From positions 310,001-374,000 of the forward strand of contig JAICWP010000001.1 in the NCBI GenBank assembly GCA_025934735.1: a DNA stretch of 64,000 nt, in the 5' to 3' direction. A program made the position numbers and the translations under genes. Of this stretch, positions 8,996 to 18,419 are shown in pieces. A model generated the notes under the pieces. It was not told the origin of the DNA, did not search any database, and was given only the letters and a program-made list of their open reading frames with translations. The DNA comes from Terriglobales bacterium (GTDB taxonomy: Bacteria; Acidobacteriota; Terriglobia; Terriglobales; Acidobacteriaceae). Every line of letters begins with the position of its first letter. Position 1 is the first letter of the stretch.

Positions 8996-10107
8996 GCCGG
9001 CTCCTCGGCGGCAAAGGCTTCCATGCGCACCTGCTCGCCCAGTTCCCAGAGCTCCCGCCCCAGGCGCCCGACCAGTTCGGGGCGGGGCGGCGGCGCCGGG
9101 CGCCGGAGCGGGCGGCATTTCTGCTTGAAGGCGAGCACGCGCCGCGCGGCGGCAGCGAGCCGGGCGGCAAACTTGCGGTCGCGTTCGGCTTCGCGAACCA
9201 CGGCTTCGTGGGCCCGCAACACGTTTTCCTCTTTTTGACACACCAGGTACAGGTCGGCGCCGGCGCGCAGGGTTGCGACCGCCGCCTGCTCGATGGACGC
9301 CGACGCCAGCACCCCGCCCATGTCCAGATCATCGGAGACGATGAGGCCGCGGTAGCCGATCTTTTTGCGCAGCACCTCGCTGATCCATTTGGCGGACAAT
9401 GACGCCGGCGTGGGCTCCCCCGTGACCGCCGGATAGGCCGCGTGGCAGACCATAACCATCGGCAGGCGGGAGCGCAGCTTGCGGTAGGGGACCAGGTCCT
9501 CCGCCCACAACTTTTTCCAGGATTTTTCGATTACCGGCAGGTGATGGTGGCTGTCGAGCGCGCCTTCGCCCAGGCCGGGAAAGTGCTTGCCGCAGCCCAG
9601 AACGGAGGCTTGCCCCAGACCAGCGAGAAATTCGCGAGCGTAGACGATGACCTCTTCTGGGTCGGAAGATACGGCGCGGCTCCCCAGGGCCGAGCGCGAA
9701 GCGGCCAAGGCCAAATCGAGCACCGGGGCGAAGTCCAGGTTGAAGCCGAGTCCCCGGACCGCCTCGCCGAGAATGCGCCCGTGCTTGCGGAACAGCTTGC
9801 GGTCGCCGCTGGCAAATACGTCGGCGGCCGCCGGCGCCGGGCCCAGCAGGTTGCGGAAGCGGTCCACCGTCCCGCCCTCCATATCCACGGCCAGGAACGG
9901 AGGAGTCGTCAGCCGGCGGCGGCATTCGCGCAGGAGCTCCCAGGTCTGCCGCGGCGCCCGGATGTTGCGCGCGAACAGCACCACCCCGCCCGCTTGCAGG
10001 CGGGTGAGCAGCTCGCGCAGGCGCGTCGTGGGCTCGGCCGCGGAGAAGCCCATGAGCAGCAGCTGCCCGGCCTGGGCGCGAAGATCCTTGAGGGTGCTTT
10101 GGGACAT
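8992..10107 (-). CDS. nagZ: Beta-N-acetylhexosaminidase (glycoside hydrolase family 3, NagZ type)
   Basis: The 371-residue protein shows the GH3 NagZ signature. It has AVDMEGG near residue 74, KHFPG followed by DSHHHLP (the His/Asp general acid-base loop) and the nucleophile region VSDDLDMGG. NagZ removes N-acetylglucosamine from muropeptides in the cytosol, giving anhydroMurNAc-peptides. There is no signal peptide, which fits a cytosolic recycling role. It overlaps anmK by 4 bp and follows mutS by about 100 bp on the same strand. The C-terminal 60 residues are an Arg/Pro-rich extension not typical of the compact enzyme. Confidence 0.92.
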   Translation of the reverse strand: MSQSTLKDLRAQAGQLLLMGFSAAEPTTRLRELLTRLQAGGVVLFARNIRAPRQTWELLRECRRRLTTPPFLAVDMEGGTVDRFRNLLGPAPAAADVFASGDRKLFRKHGRILGEAVRGLGFNLDFAPVLDLALAASRSALGSRAVSSDPEEVIVYAREFLAGLGQASVLGCGKHFPGLGEGALDSHHHLPVIEKSWKKLWAEDLVPYRKLRSRLPMVMVCHAAYPAVTGEPTPASLSAKWISEVLRKKIGYRGLIVSDDLDMGGVLASASIEQAAVATLRAGADLYLVCQKEENVLRAHEAVVREAERDRKFAARLAAAARRVLAFKQKCRPLRRPAPPPRPELVGRLGRELWELGEQVRMEAFAAEEPA

Positions 10108-10208
10108 GATTCCGATAATAGAACGATGTAAGCAAGCTGCCGGACGGCCCTGGCTTAGCTGTTACTGCCAGCGAATGCCGTGACCCACGACCAACACCCG
10201 TCCACCCG

Positions 10209-12872
10209 CTAGCAGCTGCTGCTTTCTCCCACCTGCCGCTTCAGCTCGGCCAGCAGGTTCAGGGCCTCAAGCGGCGTCAGCCGGTCAAAGTCGGCCGCCC
10301 GGAGCCGCTCGACGATCTTCCCGGAGAGCGGGGTGAACATGGTCAGCTGCACGGACGACGGCTGCGACTCGCCCCTCGCCAGTTGATTCGTCAGCCGGCG
10401 TTCTGCGGTTTCGTGCTCCTCGAGCACCTCCCGCGCCCGCGCGATGACCTCCCCCGGAAGCCCGGCCAGCTTCGCCACCTCGATCCCGTAGCTGCGGTCG
10501 GCCGCCCCCGGCTCTACCTGGCGCAGGAAGACGATGCCGCCCCCGGTCTCCTTCACCGATACATGATAGTTCTTCACCCCGGCGAGCTTGTCCGCCAGCT
10601 CGGTCAGCTCGTGGTAGTGGGTGGCGAACAGGGTTTTGGCGCGGGTGCGGGCGTGCAGGTACTCGATGGCCGCCCAGGCAATGGCCAGGCCGTCGTAGGT
10701 GGCGGTGCCGCGCCCGACTTCGTCGAGCAGGATGAGCGAGCGCGGGGTGGCGGTGTTGAGGATGGCCGCCGTCTCCGTCATCTCCACCATGAAGGTGGAG
10801 CGCCCGCGGGCCAAATTGTCGCTGGCTCCGATGCGGGTGAAGACTCGGTCCACCAGGCCGAGGCGTGCCCGGCGCGCGGGCACGAACGAGCCCATCTGCG
10901 CCAGGATCACGATCAGCGCCGTCTGCCGCAGATAGGTGGACTTGCCTCCCATGTTGGGCCCGGTCACCAGCAGGATGGTGTCGGTGGTGGCATTGAGGTA
11001 AAGATCGTTGGGCACGAAGCGGTCGCCGCCGCCGGTTAGCTCCTGGCGCTCGAGGACGGGGTGGCGGCCCTCGGCGATTTCCAGATCGGAGCTCTCGTCC
11101 AGCTGCGGGCGGCAGTAGTGGCCGAGCGCCGCCGTGTGGGCGAAGCAGGCGAGCACGTCCACCTCGGCCAGGGCCAGTGCGGTCTGCCGGATGCGCCGGG
11201 CCTCGCCCGCCACCGCTGCCCGGAGCTCGGCGAAGAGGCGGCGCTCGATCTCGACGATCTTCTCTTCGGCGTCGAGGATCTTGGACTCGTACTCTTTGAG
11301 CTCGGGGGTGGTGAAGCGCTCGGCGTTGACCAGCGTCTGCTTGCGCTCGTAATCGGCGGGCGCGAGGTGCAGGTTGCTTTTTGAGATCTCGAGGTAGTAG
11401 CCGAAGACGGAGTTGAACTTGACCTTGAGCGAGCCGATGCCGGTCCTCTGGCGCTCGCGCTGCTCCACCTGGGCCAGGTACTGCTTGCTCGAGCGGCTCA
11501 GGGTCCGCAGCTCATCAAGCGCCGCGTCCACCCCGGCGGCGATCACCCCGCCCTCGGCGAAGCTGAGCGGGGGCTCGGCAACCAGCGTCGCCCCAATTCT
11601 CTGCCGCAGCTCGCCCAAATCGTCGAGCGCGGTTTCCAGATTCTTCAGCCGCGCGGCGTCGAAGCGGGCCAGCGCCTGCTTCACCCCCGGAATTTTGGCC
11701 AGCGAGGCGGCCAGCGCCAGCAGGTCGCGCGGGTTGGCGGTCTCAAGCGTCACCCGGCTGAGCAGTCGTTCCAGATCCAGAATGCCGTCCATCGCCCGCC
11801 GCAGCTCCTCCCGCGCCATGGTGTCCTTCACCCCGGCTTCCACCGCGTCCAGGCGGGCGTTGATTTCCTGGGCATCGAGCGAAGGCCGAAGCAGCCAGGC
11901 GCGCAGCAGGCGCTTGCCCAGGGGGGTGAGCGTGGCATCGAGCGCCCGAAATAGCGTGCCCCCGTCGCCCGAGCCGGCGAAGAGGGGCTCGATGAGCTCC
12001 AGGTTCCTGACCGTGACCGCGTCCAGCACCAGGCAGTCATGCCGCTCATAAAACCCGATGCGGTCCACGTGCTCGAGCGTCCCCCGCTGGGTGGAGCGGG
12101 CATAGTAGAGGATGGCGCCCGCGGCCGCCGCCGCCGCCGGTTTCGCCGCCAGGCCCAGGCCCTCGAGCGAGAGCACCCCGAAATGATTTTCCAGCAGCGG
12201 GATGGCGTGGTCGGGGGCGAAGACCCAGTCCTCGAGCGGGGTTTCCGTCCAGCCGGCCTCGCCCCTGCCGTTCGCCCTGAGCGGTTGGGCGCGGCCGTCG
12301 CTGGGGCAGCCTTCGAGCAGGGGCAGGGAGGAGGCGTAGAGCAGTTCGCGGGGACGAAGCTCGCCGAGTTCTTCCGCGATCCGGCGCTCGGCCTCCTCCC
12401 CGCGAAACTCGGTGGCGCGGAACTCGCCGGTCGAGAGATCAAGCGCGGCGAAGCCCACGGCCTCGCCCGCCCGGGCGAGGGCGGCCAGAAAATTGTTGTC
12501 CTCCGAATTCAGGCTCGAGTCCCCCGCCGTCCCCGGCGTGACCACGCGGGTTACCTCGCGGCGGACCAGCTTTTTGGCCAGGCGGGCGTCCTCCATCTGG
12601 TCGCAGATGGCCACCTTGAAACCCTTGCGGATCAGCCGCGCGATGTAGTTATCGGCGCTGTGGTAGGGCACGCCGCACATGGGCACGGCCACGCCTTTTT
12701 CCTTGTTGCGCGCGGTGAGCGTGATCTCAAGCTCCTTCGCCGCCACCTTGGCGTCCTCGAAGAAGAGCTCGTAGAAATCGCCCAGGCGGAAGAACAGGAG
12801 CGCCTGCGGGTGTTCCTTTTTGATGGCGGCATACTGCCGCATCAGCGGGGTGGAGGGCTCGCTCACGCTCAT
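10209..12872 (-). CDS. mutS: DNA mismatch repair ATPase MutS
   Basis: The 887-residue protein has the mismatch-reading motif GDFYELF (residues about 31-37), the connector, lever and clamp regions, and an ABC-type ATPase end with Walker [10 protein letters not shown], then a DEVGRGT Walker B/signature and the FATHYHEL helix. It recognises mismatches and recruits MutL. Length and order match bacterial MutS1. A short Gly/Arg-rich insertion near residue 205 (about 12250-12310) contains CCTGAGCGG, like the dispersed repeats, but the reading frame is intact. The ATG start is supported by family alignment of the opening PLMRQYxxIK. Confidence 0.97.
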   Translation of the reverse strand: MSVSEPSTPLMRQYAAIKKEHPQALLFFRLGDFYELFFEDAKVAAKELEITLTARNKEKGVAVPMCGVPYHSADNYIARLIRKGFKVAICDQMEDARLAKKLVRREVTRVVTPGTAGDSSLNSEDNNFLAALARAGEAVGFAALDLSTGEFRATEFRGEEAERRIAEELGELRPRELLYASSLPLLEGCPSDGRAQPLRANGRGEAGWTETPLEDWVFAPDHAIPLLENHFGVLSLEGLGLAAKPAAAAAAGAILYYARSTQRGTLEHVDRIGFYERHDCLVLDAVTVRNLELIEPLFAGSGDGGTLFRALDATLTPLGKRLLRAWLLRPSLDAQEINARLDAVEAGVKDTMAREELRRAMDGILDLERLLSRVTLETANPRDLLALAASLAKIPGVKQALARFDAARLKNLETALDDLGELRQRIGATLVAEPPLSFAEGGVIAAGVDAALDELRTLSRSSKQYLAQVEQRERQRTGIGSLKVKFNSVFGYYLEISKSNLHLAPADYERKQTLVNAERFTTPELKEYESKILDAEEKIVEIERRLFAELRAAVAGEARRIRQTALALAEVDVLACFAHTAALGHYCRPQLDESSDLEIAEGRHPVLERQELTGGGDRFVPNDLYLNATTDTILLVTGPNMGGKSTYLRQTALIVILAQMGSFVPARRARLGLVDRVFTRIGASDNLARGRSTFMVEMTETAAILNTATPRSLILLDEVGRGTATYDGLAIAWAAIEYLHARTRAKTLFATHYHELTELADKLAGVKNYHVSVKETGGGIVFLRQVEPGAADRSYGIEVAKLAGLPGEVIARAREVLEEHETAERRLTNQLARGESQPSSVQLTMFTPLSGKIVERLRAADFDRLTPLEALNLLAELKRQVGESSSC

Positions 12873-13207
12873 GGGGTAATTCTGGGCGGATTATAGCGTG
12901 CGCAGGAAGCCGGGAACAGCCGCCAGATACCTCAGCGCCACACCAAAGTCTGTGGAAAACCGGGCGCTGTCTTGCAAAAAGCAAATTACACCAGGTCTTA
13001 CCGCCGAGACGCCGAGCCCGGCGAGAAAAACTTATTGGTTGCCTTCTGTCATTTAGTTCGTGCTCCCGGAAACTCGTGCTGGTCGCGTGGTTCACGCCGT
13101 CCTAAGGGAATAAGGCAAATAAACCCTCCCCGCGTCCTCTGCGTCTCGGTGGTGAAGAAAGCCCTGGGCCATTGACTGTAGACGCTTCAAGGTGTTTTCT
13201 CTAAGGG
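12873..13207. other. Divergent intergenic region with a paired inverted element
   Basis: These 335 bases separate mutS (minus) and the galT-like gene (plus), and no convincing gene was seen. The two divergent promoters must lie here, but no clear -35/-10 pair was found. An imperfect inverted pair fills most of it: TTACCGCCGAGACGCCGAG at 12998-13016 and the complement-like GCGTCTCGGTGGTGAA at 13141-13156. The arms are of the widespread AACCGCAGAGGACGC repeat type, also present near 30985 and 53881. Confidence 0.6.
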
Positions 13208-14200
13208 ATGGAATTGCGCAAGGACCCGATTACGCGCTCCTGGGTGATTACCGGCGATGCCCCCGAAGCGGGCCGCCGCGAGGGGGTCGCCTGCCGCTTT
13301 TGTCCGGATAGCGCGGCGCAACCGCAGGTGGTCTCGACCGTGGCCAGTCTGGACGGCGGCCCTTGGTCGGCGCGCGCCGTCGTCCACCCCGCGCCCATGT
13401 ATCACATCGAGGGCGACCCGCAGCGCCGCGGCGACGGCATCTACGACCGCATGCGCTCGGTGGGGGCGCACGAGGTGCTGGTCGAGAATATCCGCCACGA
13501 CCGCCAGCTGTGGAACGCGAGCGACGCCGAAATCGAGAAGTTCCTGCTGCTCGCCGGGCAGCGCATCCACGACCTCAAGCGCGACCGCCGCTTCAAGTAC
13601 GTCAGCATCTTTAAGGATTACGGGTCCGTGGCCGGACAGGAATTCGAGCATCCCAGCTCGCAGCTGACCGCCACCACCTTCGTCCCCCGCCGCGTGCTCT
13701 ACGAATTGCGCGCCGGGCGCGACTACTTCGTGCAGAAGGAGCGCTGCGTCTTCTGCGACATCCTGGCGCAGGAGGAACGCCAGGGAGTGCGCGTGGTCGA
13801 GATGCGCGGCGACTACACCGCGCTTTGCCCCTACGCTCCCCGCGTCCCCTACGAGACCTGGATCCTGCCCCGCAGCCACGAGTCCTCGTTTGAGCGCCTT
13901 GCCCTCAGCCGCAGCGCCGTCTTGCTCGACCTTGCCGCCCTGCTGCGCCGCACCCTGATCCGCATTCGTTCCATCACCGAGGACTTTCACCTGGTGCTGC
14001 ACACCTCGCCCAACAGCACCCACCGCTCCGAGGTTCTGGGCTACTGGAAGACCATTGACGAGGACTACCACTGGCACATCGAGATCCTGCCGGTCGTCGC
14101 CGGGCGGGCCCGCTCCTACACCTTCAAGGAGGTGTACTTCAGCCCGCTCAGCTCCGAGACCGCCGCCAAGCGCCTGCGCGAGGCCGCGCCGGGATACTGA
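13208..14200 (+). CDS. Galactose-1-phosphate uridylyltransferase-like protein with altered active site
   Basis: The 330-residue protein has the GalT/HIT-superfamily layout: CRFC (C29, C32) and CVFC zinc pairs, a first-half active-site loop at 148-152, and a second-half HWH (288-290) followed by IEILP. GalT transfers UMP between hexose-1-phosphates using a covalent His in HPHxQ. Here the loop reads HPSSQ, so the position of the nucleophilic His is Ser150 (codon AGC). The protein may have lost transferase activity or work on another nucleotide sugar. It stands alone between divergent mutS and a minus-strand small gene, without galK or galE nearby. Confidence 0.78.
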   Translation: MELRKDPITRSWVITGDAPEAGRREGVACRFCPDSAAQPQVVSTVASLDGGPWSARAVVHPAPMYHIEGDPQRRGDGIYDRMRSVGAHEVLVENIRHDRQLWNASDAEIEKFLLLAGQRIHDLKRDRRFKYVSIFKDYGSVAGQEFEHPSSQLTATTFVPRRVLYELRAGRDYFVQKERCVFCDILAQEERQGVRVVEMRGDYTALCPYAPRVPYETWILPRSHESSFERLALSRSAVLLDLAALLRRTLIRIRSITEDFHLVLHTSPNSTHRSEVLGYWKTIDEDYHWHIEILPVVAGRARSYTFKEVYFSPLSSETAAKRLREAAPGY

Positions 14201-14388
14201 TGGACTATGGATGGTTCAACGAAAGAGCTTCCGCATCCAGCCAATTGATGGACCAACGGAAAACAATCCATGCCCAATCCCAATGCACAGAACTTCATTC
14301 CTGGAAAGCGCGGCCGGTTGAGTGCTGACGACTGCTGACGGCTGCTTGTGCAATCATCAATCGTCAATCTTCAATCGGCAAATCCTGT

Positions 14389-14730
14389 TTACTTCGCTTC
14401 CACCGGCTTGTACCCGGTGCGCGGCGGCGCCAGCCACAGCACTTTTCCGTTTGAAGCATAGAACTTCAGCACCGGCTGTCCGCCCTCCATCGTCCATTCC
14501 CCCTGCACCTTGCCCTCGCGGTCGGTGAGCAGGAAGGCGCGCGCCCGGATGCCTTCTCCCCGGGGCGGCAGAATGAAGCCGCGGTCGAACTGGTCTTGCC
14601 CGCTGAAAGCCGCGGTCAAAAGGATGCCCACGGCCACGAGCAGCATCAGGGCCGCGGCGCGCCACCTCCGGCTCCCTTTTTCCAGCCGGGCCAGGCGCTC
14701 TTCGAGGGACGAGTTTAAAGCGGTCTGCAT
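14389..14730 (-). CDS. Small membrane-anchored protein of unknown function
   Basis: This 113-residue protein was not assigned to a family. A strong ribosome site AAGGAGG lies 6 nt before the ATG and decides the start. Residues 1-22 are charged and coiled-coil-like (SLEERLARLEKGSRR), and residues about 24-42 form one transmembrane helix. The remainder (about 70 residues) is a predicted periplasmic beta-rich part with FLLTDREGKVQGEWTME and VLKFYASNGKVLWLAPP. It is divergent from the next hypothetical gene, whose start is about 80 bp away. Confidence 0.7.
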   Translation of the reverse strand: MQTALNSSLEERLARLEKGSRRWRAAALMLLVAVGILLTAAFSGQDQFDRGFILPPRGEGIRARAFLLTDREGKVQGEWTMEGGQPVLKFYASNGKVLWLAPPRTGYKPVEAK

Positions 14731-14811
14731 AGAGTCCTCCTTTTTGCGACAATGCTCCTGAGGATTCGACGGGCCGCCGGCAGCTTGGTGAGCGGCACCT
14801 CCGAGGGCGCG

Positions 14812-15174
14812 ATGACGGTTCGCCGCATGAAAACCTACACCGGGGAGGCGGGCTATGTTTACCAGTACTATTTCGTGGGCAAGCGCGAGGCCCTCTCCGA
14901 CGCCCCCGAAGCCCCGGCGACGGAGTACATTTTTGACGTCACCCCCGACCGCAAGACCCTGTTTGCGGTCAGCGTCTTTGTGCGCCGCGAGGCCCTCCAG
15001 TCCTGGGCCACCGGGCACGGCAGGCCCCTGACCGACTCCGAGCAGTACGCCGCCGCCAAAGTATGCCTCTTCCAGGCCCTGGATCGCTTTGAGAATCTGC
15101 GCCAGGAGAGCCGCCGCCTGGCGGTGGATGCGGCCAACGTCGCGGACTTTCTGGCCACGCTGGGCGTGGAGTAG
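14812..15174 (+). CDS. Conserved-looking hypothetical protein
   Basis: A cytosolic-looking protein of about 120 residues with no domain that I recognise. It opens MTVRRMKTYTGEAGYVYQYYFVG, contains EYIFDVTPDRKTLF and ends with a helical, charged segment. Codon use matches its neighbours, which supports it as a real gene. An upstream ATG at 14752 would add 20 Arg/Gly-rich residues. I prefer 14812 because the extension looks non-coding and nearly reaches the divergent neighbour. No function is proposed. Confidence 0.65.
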   Translation: MTVRRMKTYTGEAGYVYQYYFVGKREALSDAPEAPATEYIFDVTPDRKTLFAVSVFVRREALQSWATGHGRPLTDSEQYAAAKVCLFQALDRFENLRQESRRLAVDAANVADFLATLGVE

Positions 15175-15291
15175 TGGAGAAAGGGGGTGGCCGGTTGATG
15201 TTCCGAGTTGGGGCTCTCTTCCTCTGTGACCCGCGTCACATGTTCCGGTGACGAAGCTCGCTGTCCCGCCGCCGCGAATTCCGCCACCCTA

Positions 15292-15297
15292 TATAAT
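15292..15297 (+). promoter_or_regulatory. Candidate -10 box (TATAAT) upstream of the heme operon
   Basis: A perfect TATAAT stands 58 nt before the ccsA/hemX start, in the only non-coding gap ahead of the four-gene heme cluster. No good TTGACA is found 16-18 nt upstream, so the assignment rests on the -10 box and its position only. Confidence 0.35.
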
Positions 15298-15354
15298 CAG
15301 CACAACGGAAGTACCCGCCCGGCTTAGGTGTGGGCCGGCGGATGAACCGAATCC

Positions 15355-16170
15355 ATGCCCCTTTTCTGGCTGCGAGTTGCGGTGGTGCTGTACGGCATCG
15401 GCCTGGTCTATGCCCTGCTCATCCTGGTGCGGCGCTCGGACCTGCTGGGACGCATCGCCCTGCACGCCGCCGGCCTGGCCATGGTCTTTCATTTCGTTTC
15501 CCTGACCGAGGCCTTCGCCGCCGAGCGCACCCTGCTCCTCGCCTCCGTTCACAATTCGGAATCGCTGCTGGCCTTCGTGGTCATGGTGGGTTTCATGCTG
15601 GTGTACTGGCGCTACCAGACCACCACCCCCGGGGTGTTCGTCTTTCCCCTGGTCTTCCTGCTCACCTTTGTCTCCGCCATGGGCGGGCAGAAGATCGTGC
15701 TGGCCACGCCCCTGGTGCGCAACGGCTGGATCATCGCCCACATCGTGATGATCTTTACCGGCTACGCCGCGCTGGTGCTGAGCTTCGGCGCCAGCCTGCT
15801 GTACCTGGTGGGGGAGCGGGCGCTCAAATCGAAGCGCCCCAGCGGCACGCTGAGCAAGCTGCCGCCGCTCGACACCATTGACCAGATCGGCTACCGCTCC
15901 CTGCTCCTGGGCTTCCCCTTCATGACCTTGGGCCTGGTGGCGGGCTCGGTAGTGGCGCAGGCCAAGTACGGCGCGGTTTATTTCCGCGATCCCAAGGTGC
16001 TGCTCTCAGTGCTGATGTGGGCGGTCTACGTGCTCATGCTCTACACCCGCTGGAACTCGGGCTGGCGGGGGCGCCGCGCCGCTTATCTTGCCACCTTTGC
16101 CTTTCTGGCGGCGGTGGTGGCCTGGGCAGCCAATTTCTTCAGCGTGGTGCACCGCTTCGTTTCGCCATGA
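15355..16170 (+). CDS. ccsA: Cytochrome c assembly/HemX-like membrane protein (CcsA family)
   Basis: This 271-residue protein has about eight predicted transmembrane helices and belongs to the CcsA/CcmC/HemX cytochrome-assembly family. Visible elements are HFVSLTEAF in helix 2 and the HIVMIFTGYAALVLSFGASLLYL helix with a conserved His. Family members handle heme export for cytochrome c, or, as HemX next to hemA, influence glutamyl-tRNA reductase. The stop overlaps the hemA start as ATGA, so the genes are translationally coupled. That neighbourhood favours the HemX role, but the sequence alone does not separate it from CcsA. Confidence 0.82.
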   Translation: MPLFWLRVAVVLYGIGLVYALLILVRRSDLLGRIALHAAGLAMVFHFVSLTEAFAAERTLLLASVHNSESLLAFVVMVGFMLVYWRYQTTTPGVFVFPLVFLLTFVSAMGGQKIVLATPLVRNGWIIAHIVMIFTGYAALVLSFGASLLYLVGERALKSKRPSGTLSKLPPLDTIDQIGYRSLLLGFPFMTLGLVAGSVVAQAKYGAVYFRDPKVLLSVLMWAVYVLMLYTRWNSGWRGRRAAYLATFAFLAAVVAWAANFFSVVHRFVSP

Positions 16171-17483
16171 ACTTCCTGCTCATCGGCGTCAACCACACCA
16201 CTGCGCCTCTCGAGGTGCGGGAGCAGCTGGCCATTCCCGAATCCCACCTGCCCGAGGCCATGCGCCGCCTGGCCGAATATCCCGGGGTCGAGGAAGCCAT
16301 GATTCTCTCCACCTGCAACCGGGTGGAGCTTCTGGCCAACTGCGAGCCTGGAACCGACTTGCGCGGCTTCCTGCGCGATTACTTCCAGGTGGACCCGGCA
16401 CGCTACGCTAACTGCCTCTACGAATACCGGGAGCACGAGGCCATCCGCCACCTCTTCCGCGTGGCCGCCAGCCTCGACTCCATGGTGGTGGGCGAGCCGC
16501 AAATCCTCGGGCAGGTTAAGGAAGCCTACGCCATGGCGCGCGCCGTGGGCGCCCTGCGCACCCATCTTGACGCCCTGGTCTCGCGCTCCTTTGCCGTGGC
16601 CAAGAAGGTGCGCAGCGAAACCGAGGTCGGCTCCTCGGCGGTGTCGGTGGCCTCGGTGGCGGTCGAGCTGGCGAAGAAAATTTTCGGCTCGCTCGAAGGC
16701 CGGGTGGTGTACCTGGTGGGCGCGGGCAAGATGTGCGAGCTGGCGGCCCGCCACCTGATGGCCCACGGCGCCGGCACCATCTTCGTGGCCAACCGCACCT
16801 ACGAGCGCGCCCAGCAGCTGGCCCGTAAGTTCAGCGGCCAGGCCATGCTCTTTGAGCAGCTCTATGAGACCGCAGACCGCGCCGACATCGTTCTGACCTC
16901 GACCGGCGCCCCCTTCGCCATCTTCCGCCGGGAGCACGCCGAGCTCTTCATGGCCCGGCGCAAGAACCGGCCCATGTTCTTCATTGACATTGCTGTCCCG
17001 CGCGACGTGGACCCCGAGGTGAACCGGGTGGACGGCATCTTCGTCTACGACATTGACGACTTGCAGGCCGCGGTCAGCTCGCACGTGGCCGACCGGCGGA
17101 AAGAGGCGGAACACGCCGAGGCCATCGTCGAGGCCGAGGTGGAACGATTCGAAGCGCGCCTCAAGACGCTCGACGTGGTGCCCACCATCGTTTCCCTGCA
17201 CGATCATCTGGAGACCATCCGGCAGGCGGAAATTGACCGGGTGCGCGGCCGCCTGGGTCCGCTCACGCCGGAACAGGAGCTGGCGCTCGAGGCCCTTACC
17301 CGCGGCATCATCAACAAGATCATGCACACCCCCATTAGCGCGCTCAAGACCGCGGCCCGCGAGCCCGAGGCCACCACCGTCGTCGAGCTCATCCGCAAGC
17401 TGTTCAACCTGCAGGAGAAGGCCCGTCACTACGCGAGCGCGGCCCGCGGCGCTTCGGCCGACGACCCAGGAGAGCGCTCCTGA
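16167..17483 (+). CDS. hemA: Glutamyl-tRNA reductase
   Basis: A 438-residue protein. It has an N-terminal catalytic domain with ILSTCNRVEL (nucleophilic Cys near residue 50), the MVVGEPQILGQVKEAY motif, a Rossmann domain with VGAGKM followed by VANRTYERA, and a C-terminal dimerisation helix region. It reduces glutamyl-tRNA to glutamate-1-semialdehyde, the first committed step of C5-pathway tetrapyrrole synthesis. ATGA overlap with the gene before it and an immediate ATG of hemC after its stop define an operon ccsA/hemX-hemA-hemC-hemD. Confidence 0.97.
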   Translation: MNFLLIGVNHTTAPLEVREQLAIPESHLPEAMRRLAEYPGVEEAMILSTCNRVELLANCEPGTDLRGFLRDYFQVDPARYANCLYEYREHEAIRHLFRVAASLDSMVVGEPQILGQVKEAYAMARAVGALRTHLDALVSRSFAVAKKVRSETEVGSSAVSVASVAVELAKKIFGSLEGRVVYLVGAGKMCELAARHLMAHGAGTIFVANRTYERAQQLARKFSGQAMLFEQLYETADRADIVLTSTGAPFAIFRREHAELFMARRKNRPMFFIDIAVPRDVDPEVNRVDGIFVYDIDDLQAAVSSHVADRRKEAEHAEAIVEAEVERFEARLKTLDVVPTIVSLHDHLETIRQAEIDRVRGRLGPLTPEQELALEALTRGIINKIMHTPISALKTAAREPEATTVVELIRKLFNLQEKARHYASAARGASADDPGERS

Positions 17484-18419
17484 ATGGCGGCGCTACGCAT
17501 TGGCTCCCGCGGCTCCCAGCTGGCCCTCTGGCAGGCCAACCACATCGCCGCCCTGCTAAGGGAACAGGGGCACCAGGTGGAGCTGGAAATCATCCGCACC
17601 ACCGGCGACAAAATCACCGACGTCACCCTGGCCCAGGTGGGCACGAAAGGCATGTTCACCAAGGAAATCGAGGAAGCTCTGGCCGAGGGCCGGGTGGACC
17701 TGGCGGTGCACAGCCTGAAAGACTTGCCCACTGAGGTGCCGCCAGGCTTCGAACTGGCCGCCATCACCCGTCGCGAAGACCCGCGCGACGTGCTGCTCTC
17801 GCAGCAGCACGATGGCTTATCTCACCTGCCGCAAGGGGCGCGGGTAGGCACCAGCAGCCTGCGGCGGCAGGCGCAGCTTAAAGTGCTCCGGCCCGACCTC
17901 GAAATTCAACCCCTCCGCGGCAACGTGGACACGCGGCTGCGCAAGCTGGAGTCAGGCGAGTTTGATGCCATCATCCTGGCCGCCGCCGGCCTGCGCCGCC
18001 TGGGCCGCACCGAATTGGTGCGGGAATTCATTCCGGCCGAGATCATGTGTCCCGCGGCCGGGCAGGGGGCACTGGGCGTTGAAATTCGTGCCGGTGAAAG
18101 CGCCACCCGGCAGCACCTGCTGTTTCTCAATGATGCCGCTGCCCGTACCGCTACCACTTGCGAGCGCGCCCTGCTGCATCAACTGGGAGGTGGCTGCCAA
18201 GTGCCCATCGGCGCCTTTGCCGAGGCGCGCGGCCAACGGCTTCACCTGACCGCGGTGGTGGCCCATCCTGACGGGTCGCGAGTGTTGCGCGAAACCCAGG
18301 AGGGCGCCGACTACGAAAAGCTGGCCGCGTCGGTGGCGAATGCTCTGCTGGCCCGCGGGGCCCAACAAATTCTGCAGGAAGTCTATGGGAGCGCGGTGGC
18401 CGCGCCCCAGCAGCCCTGA
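17484..18419 (+). CDS. hemC: Porphobilinogen deaminase (hydroxymethylbilane synthase)
   Basis: A 311-residue protein with the family motifs [40 protein letters not shown] and RGNVDTRL, plus the cofactor loop [11 protein letters not shown]. The Cys of this loop binds the dipyrromethane primer. It polymerises four porphobilinogens to hydroxymethylbilane. The ATG directly follows the hemA stop without a gap, and the stop shares one base with the hemD ATG (TGATG). Confidence 0.97.
   Translation: MAALRIGSRGSQLALWQANHIAALLREQGHQVELEIIRTTGDKITDVTLAQVGTKGMFTKEIEEALAEGRVDLAVHSLKDLPTEVPPGFELAAITRREDPRDVLLSQQHDGLSHLPQGARVGTSSLRRQAQLKVLRPDLEIQPLRGNVDTRLRKLESGEFDAIILAAAGLRRLGRTELVREFIPAEIMCPAAGQGALGVEIRAGESATRQHLLFLNDAAARTATTCERALLHQLGGGCQVPIGAFAEARGQRLHLTAVVAHPDGSRVLRETQEGADYEKLAASVANALLARGAQQILQEVYGSAVAAPQQP

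Noticed and set aside
7737-9332. A continuous open frame running upstream from the ABC binding-protein gene on the minus strand, which would make a 1029-residue protein
   Set aside because: It passes through anmK and nagZ in another frame, has Arg/Pro/Gly-rich low-information sequence, and the binding-protein signal peptide begins only at 7736.
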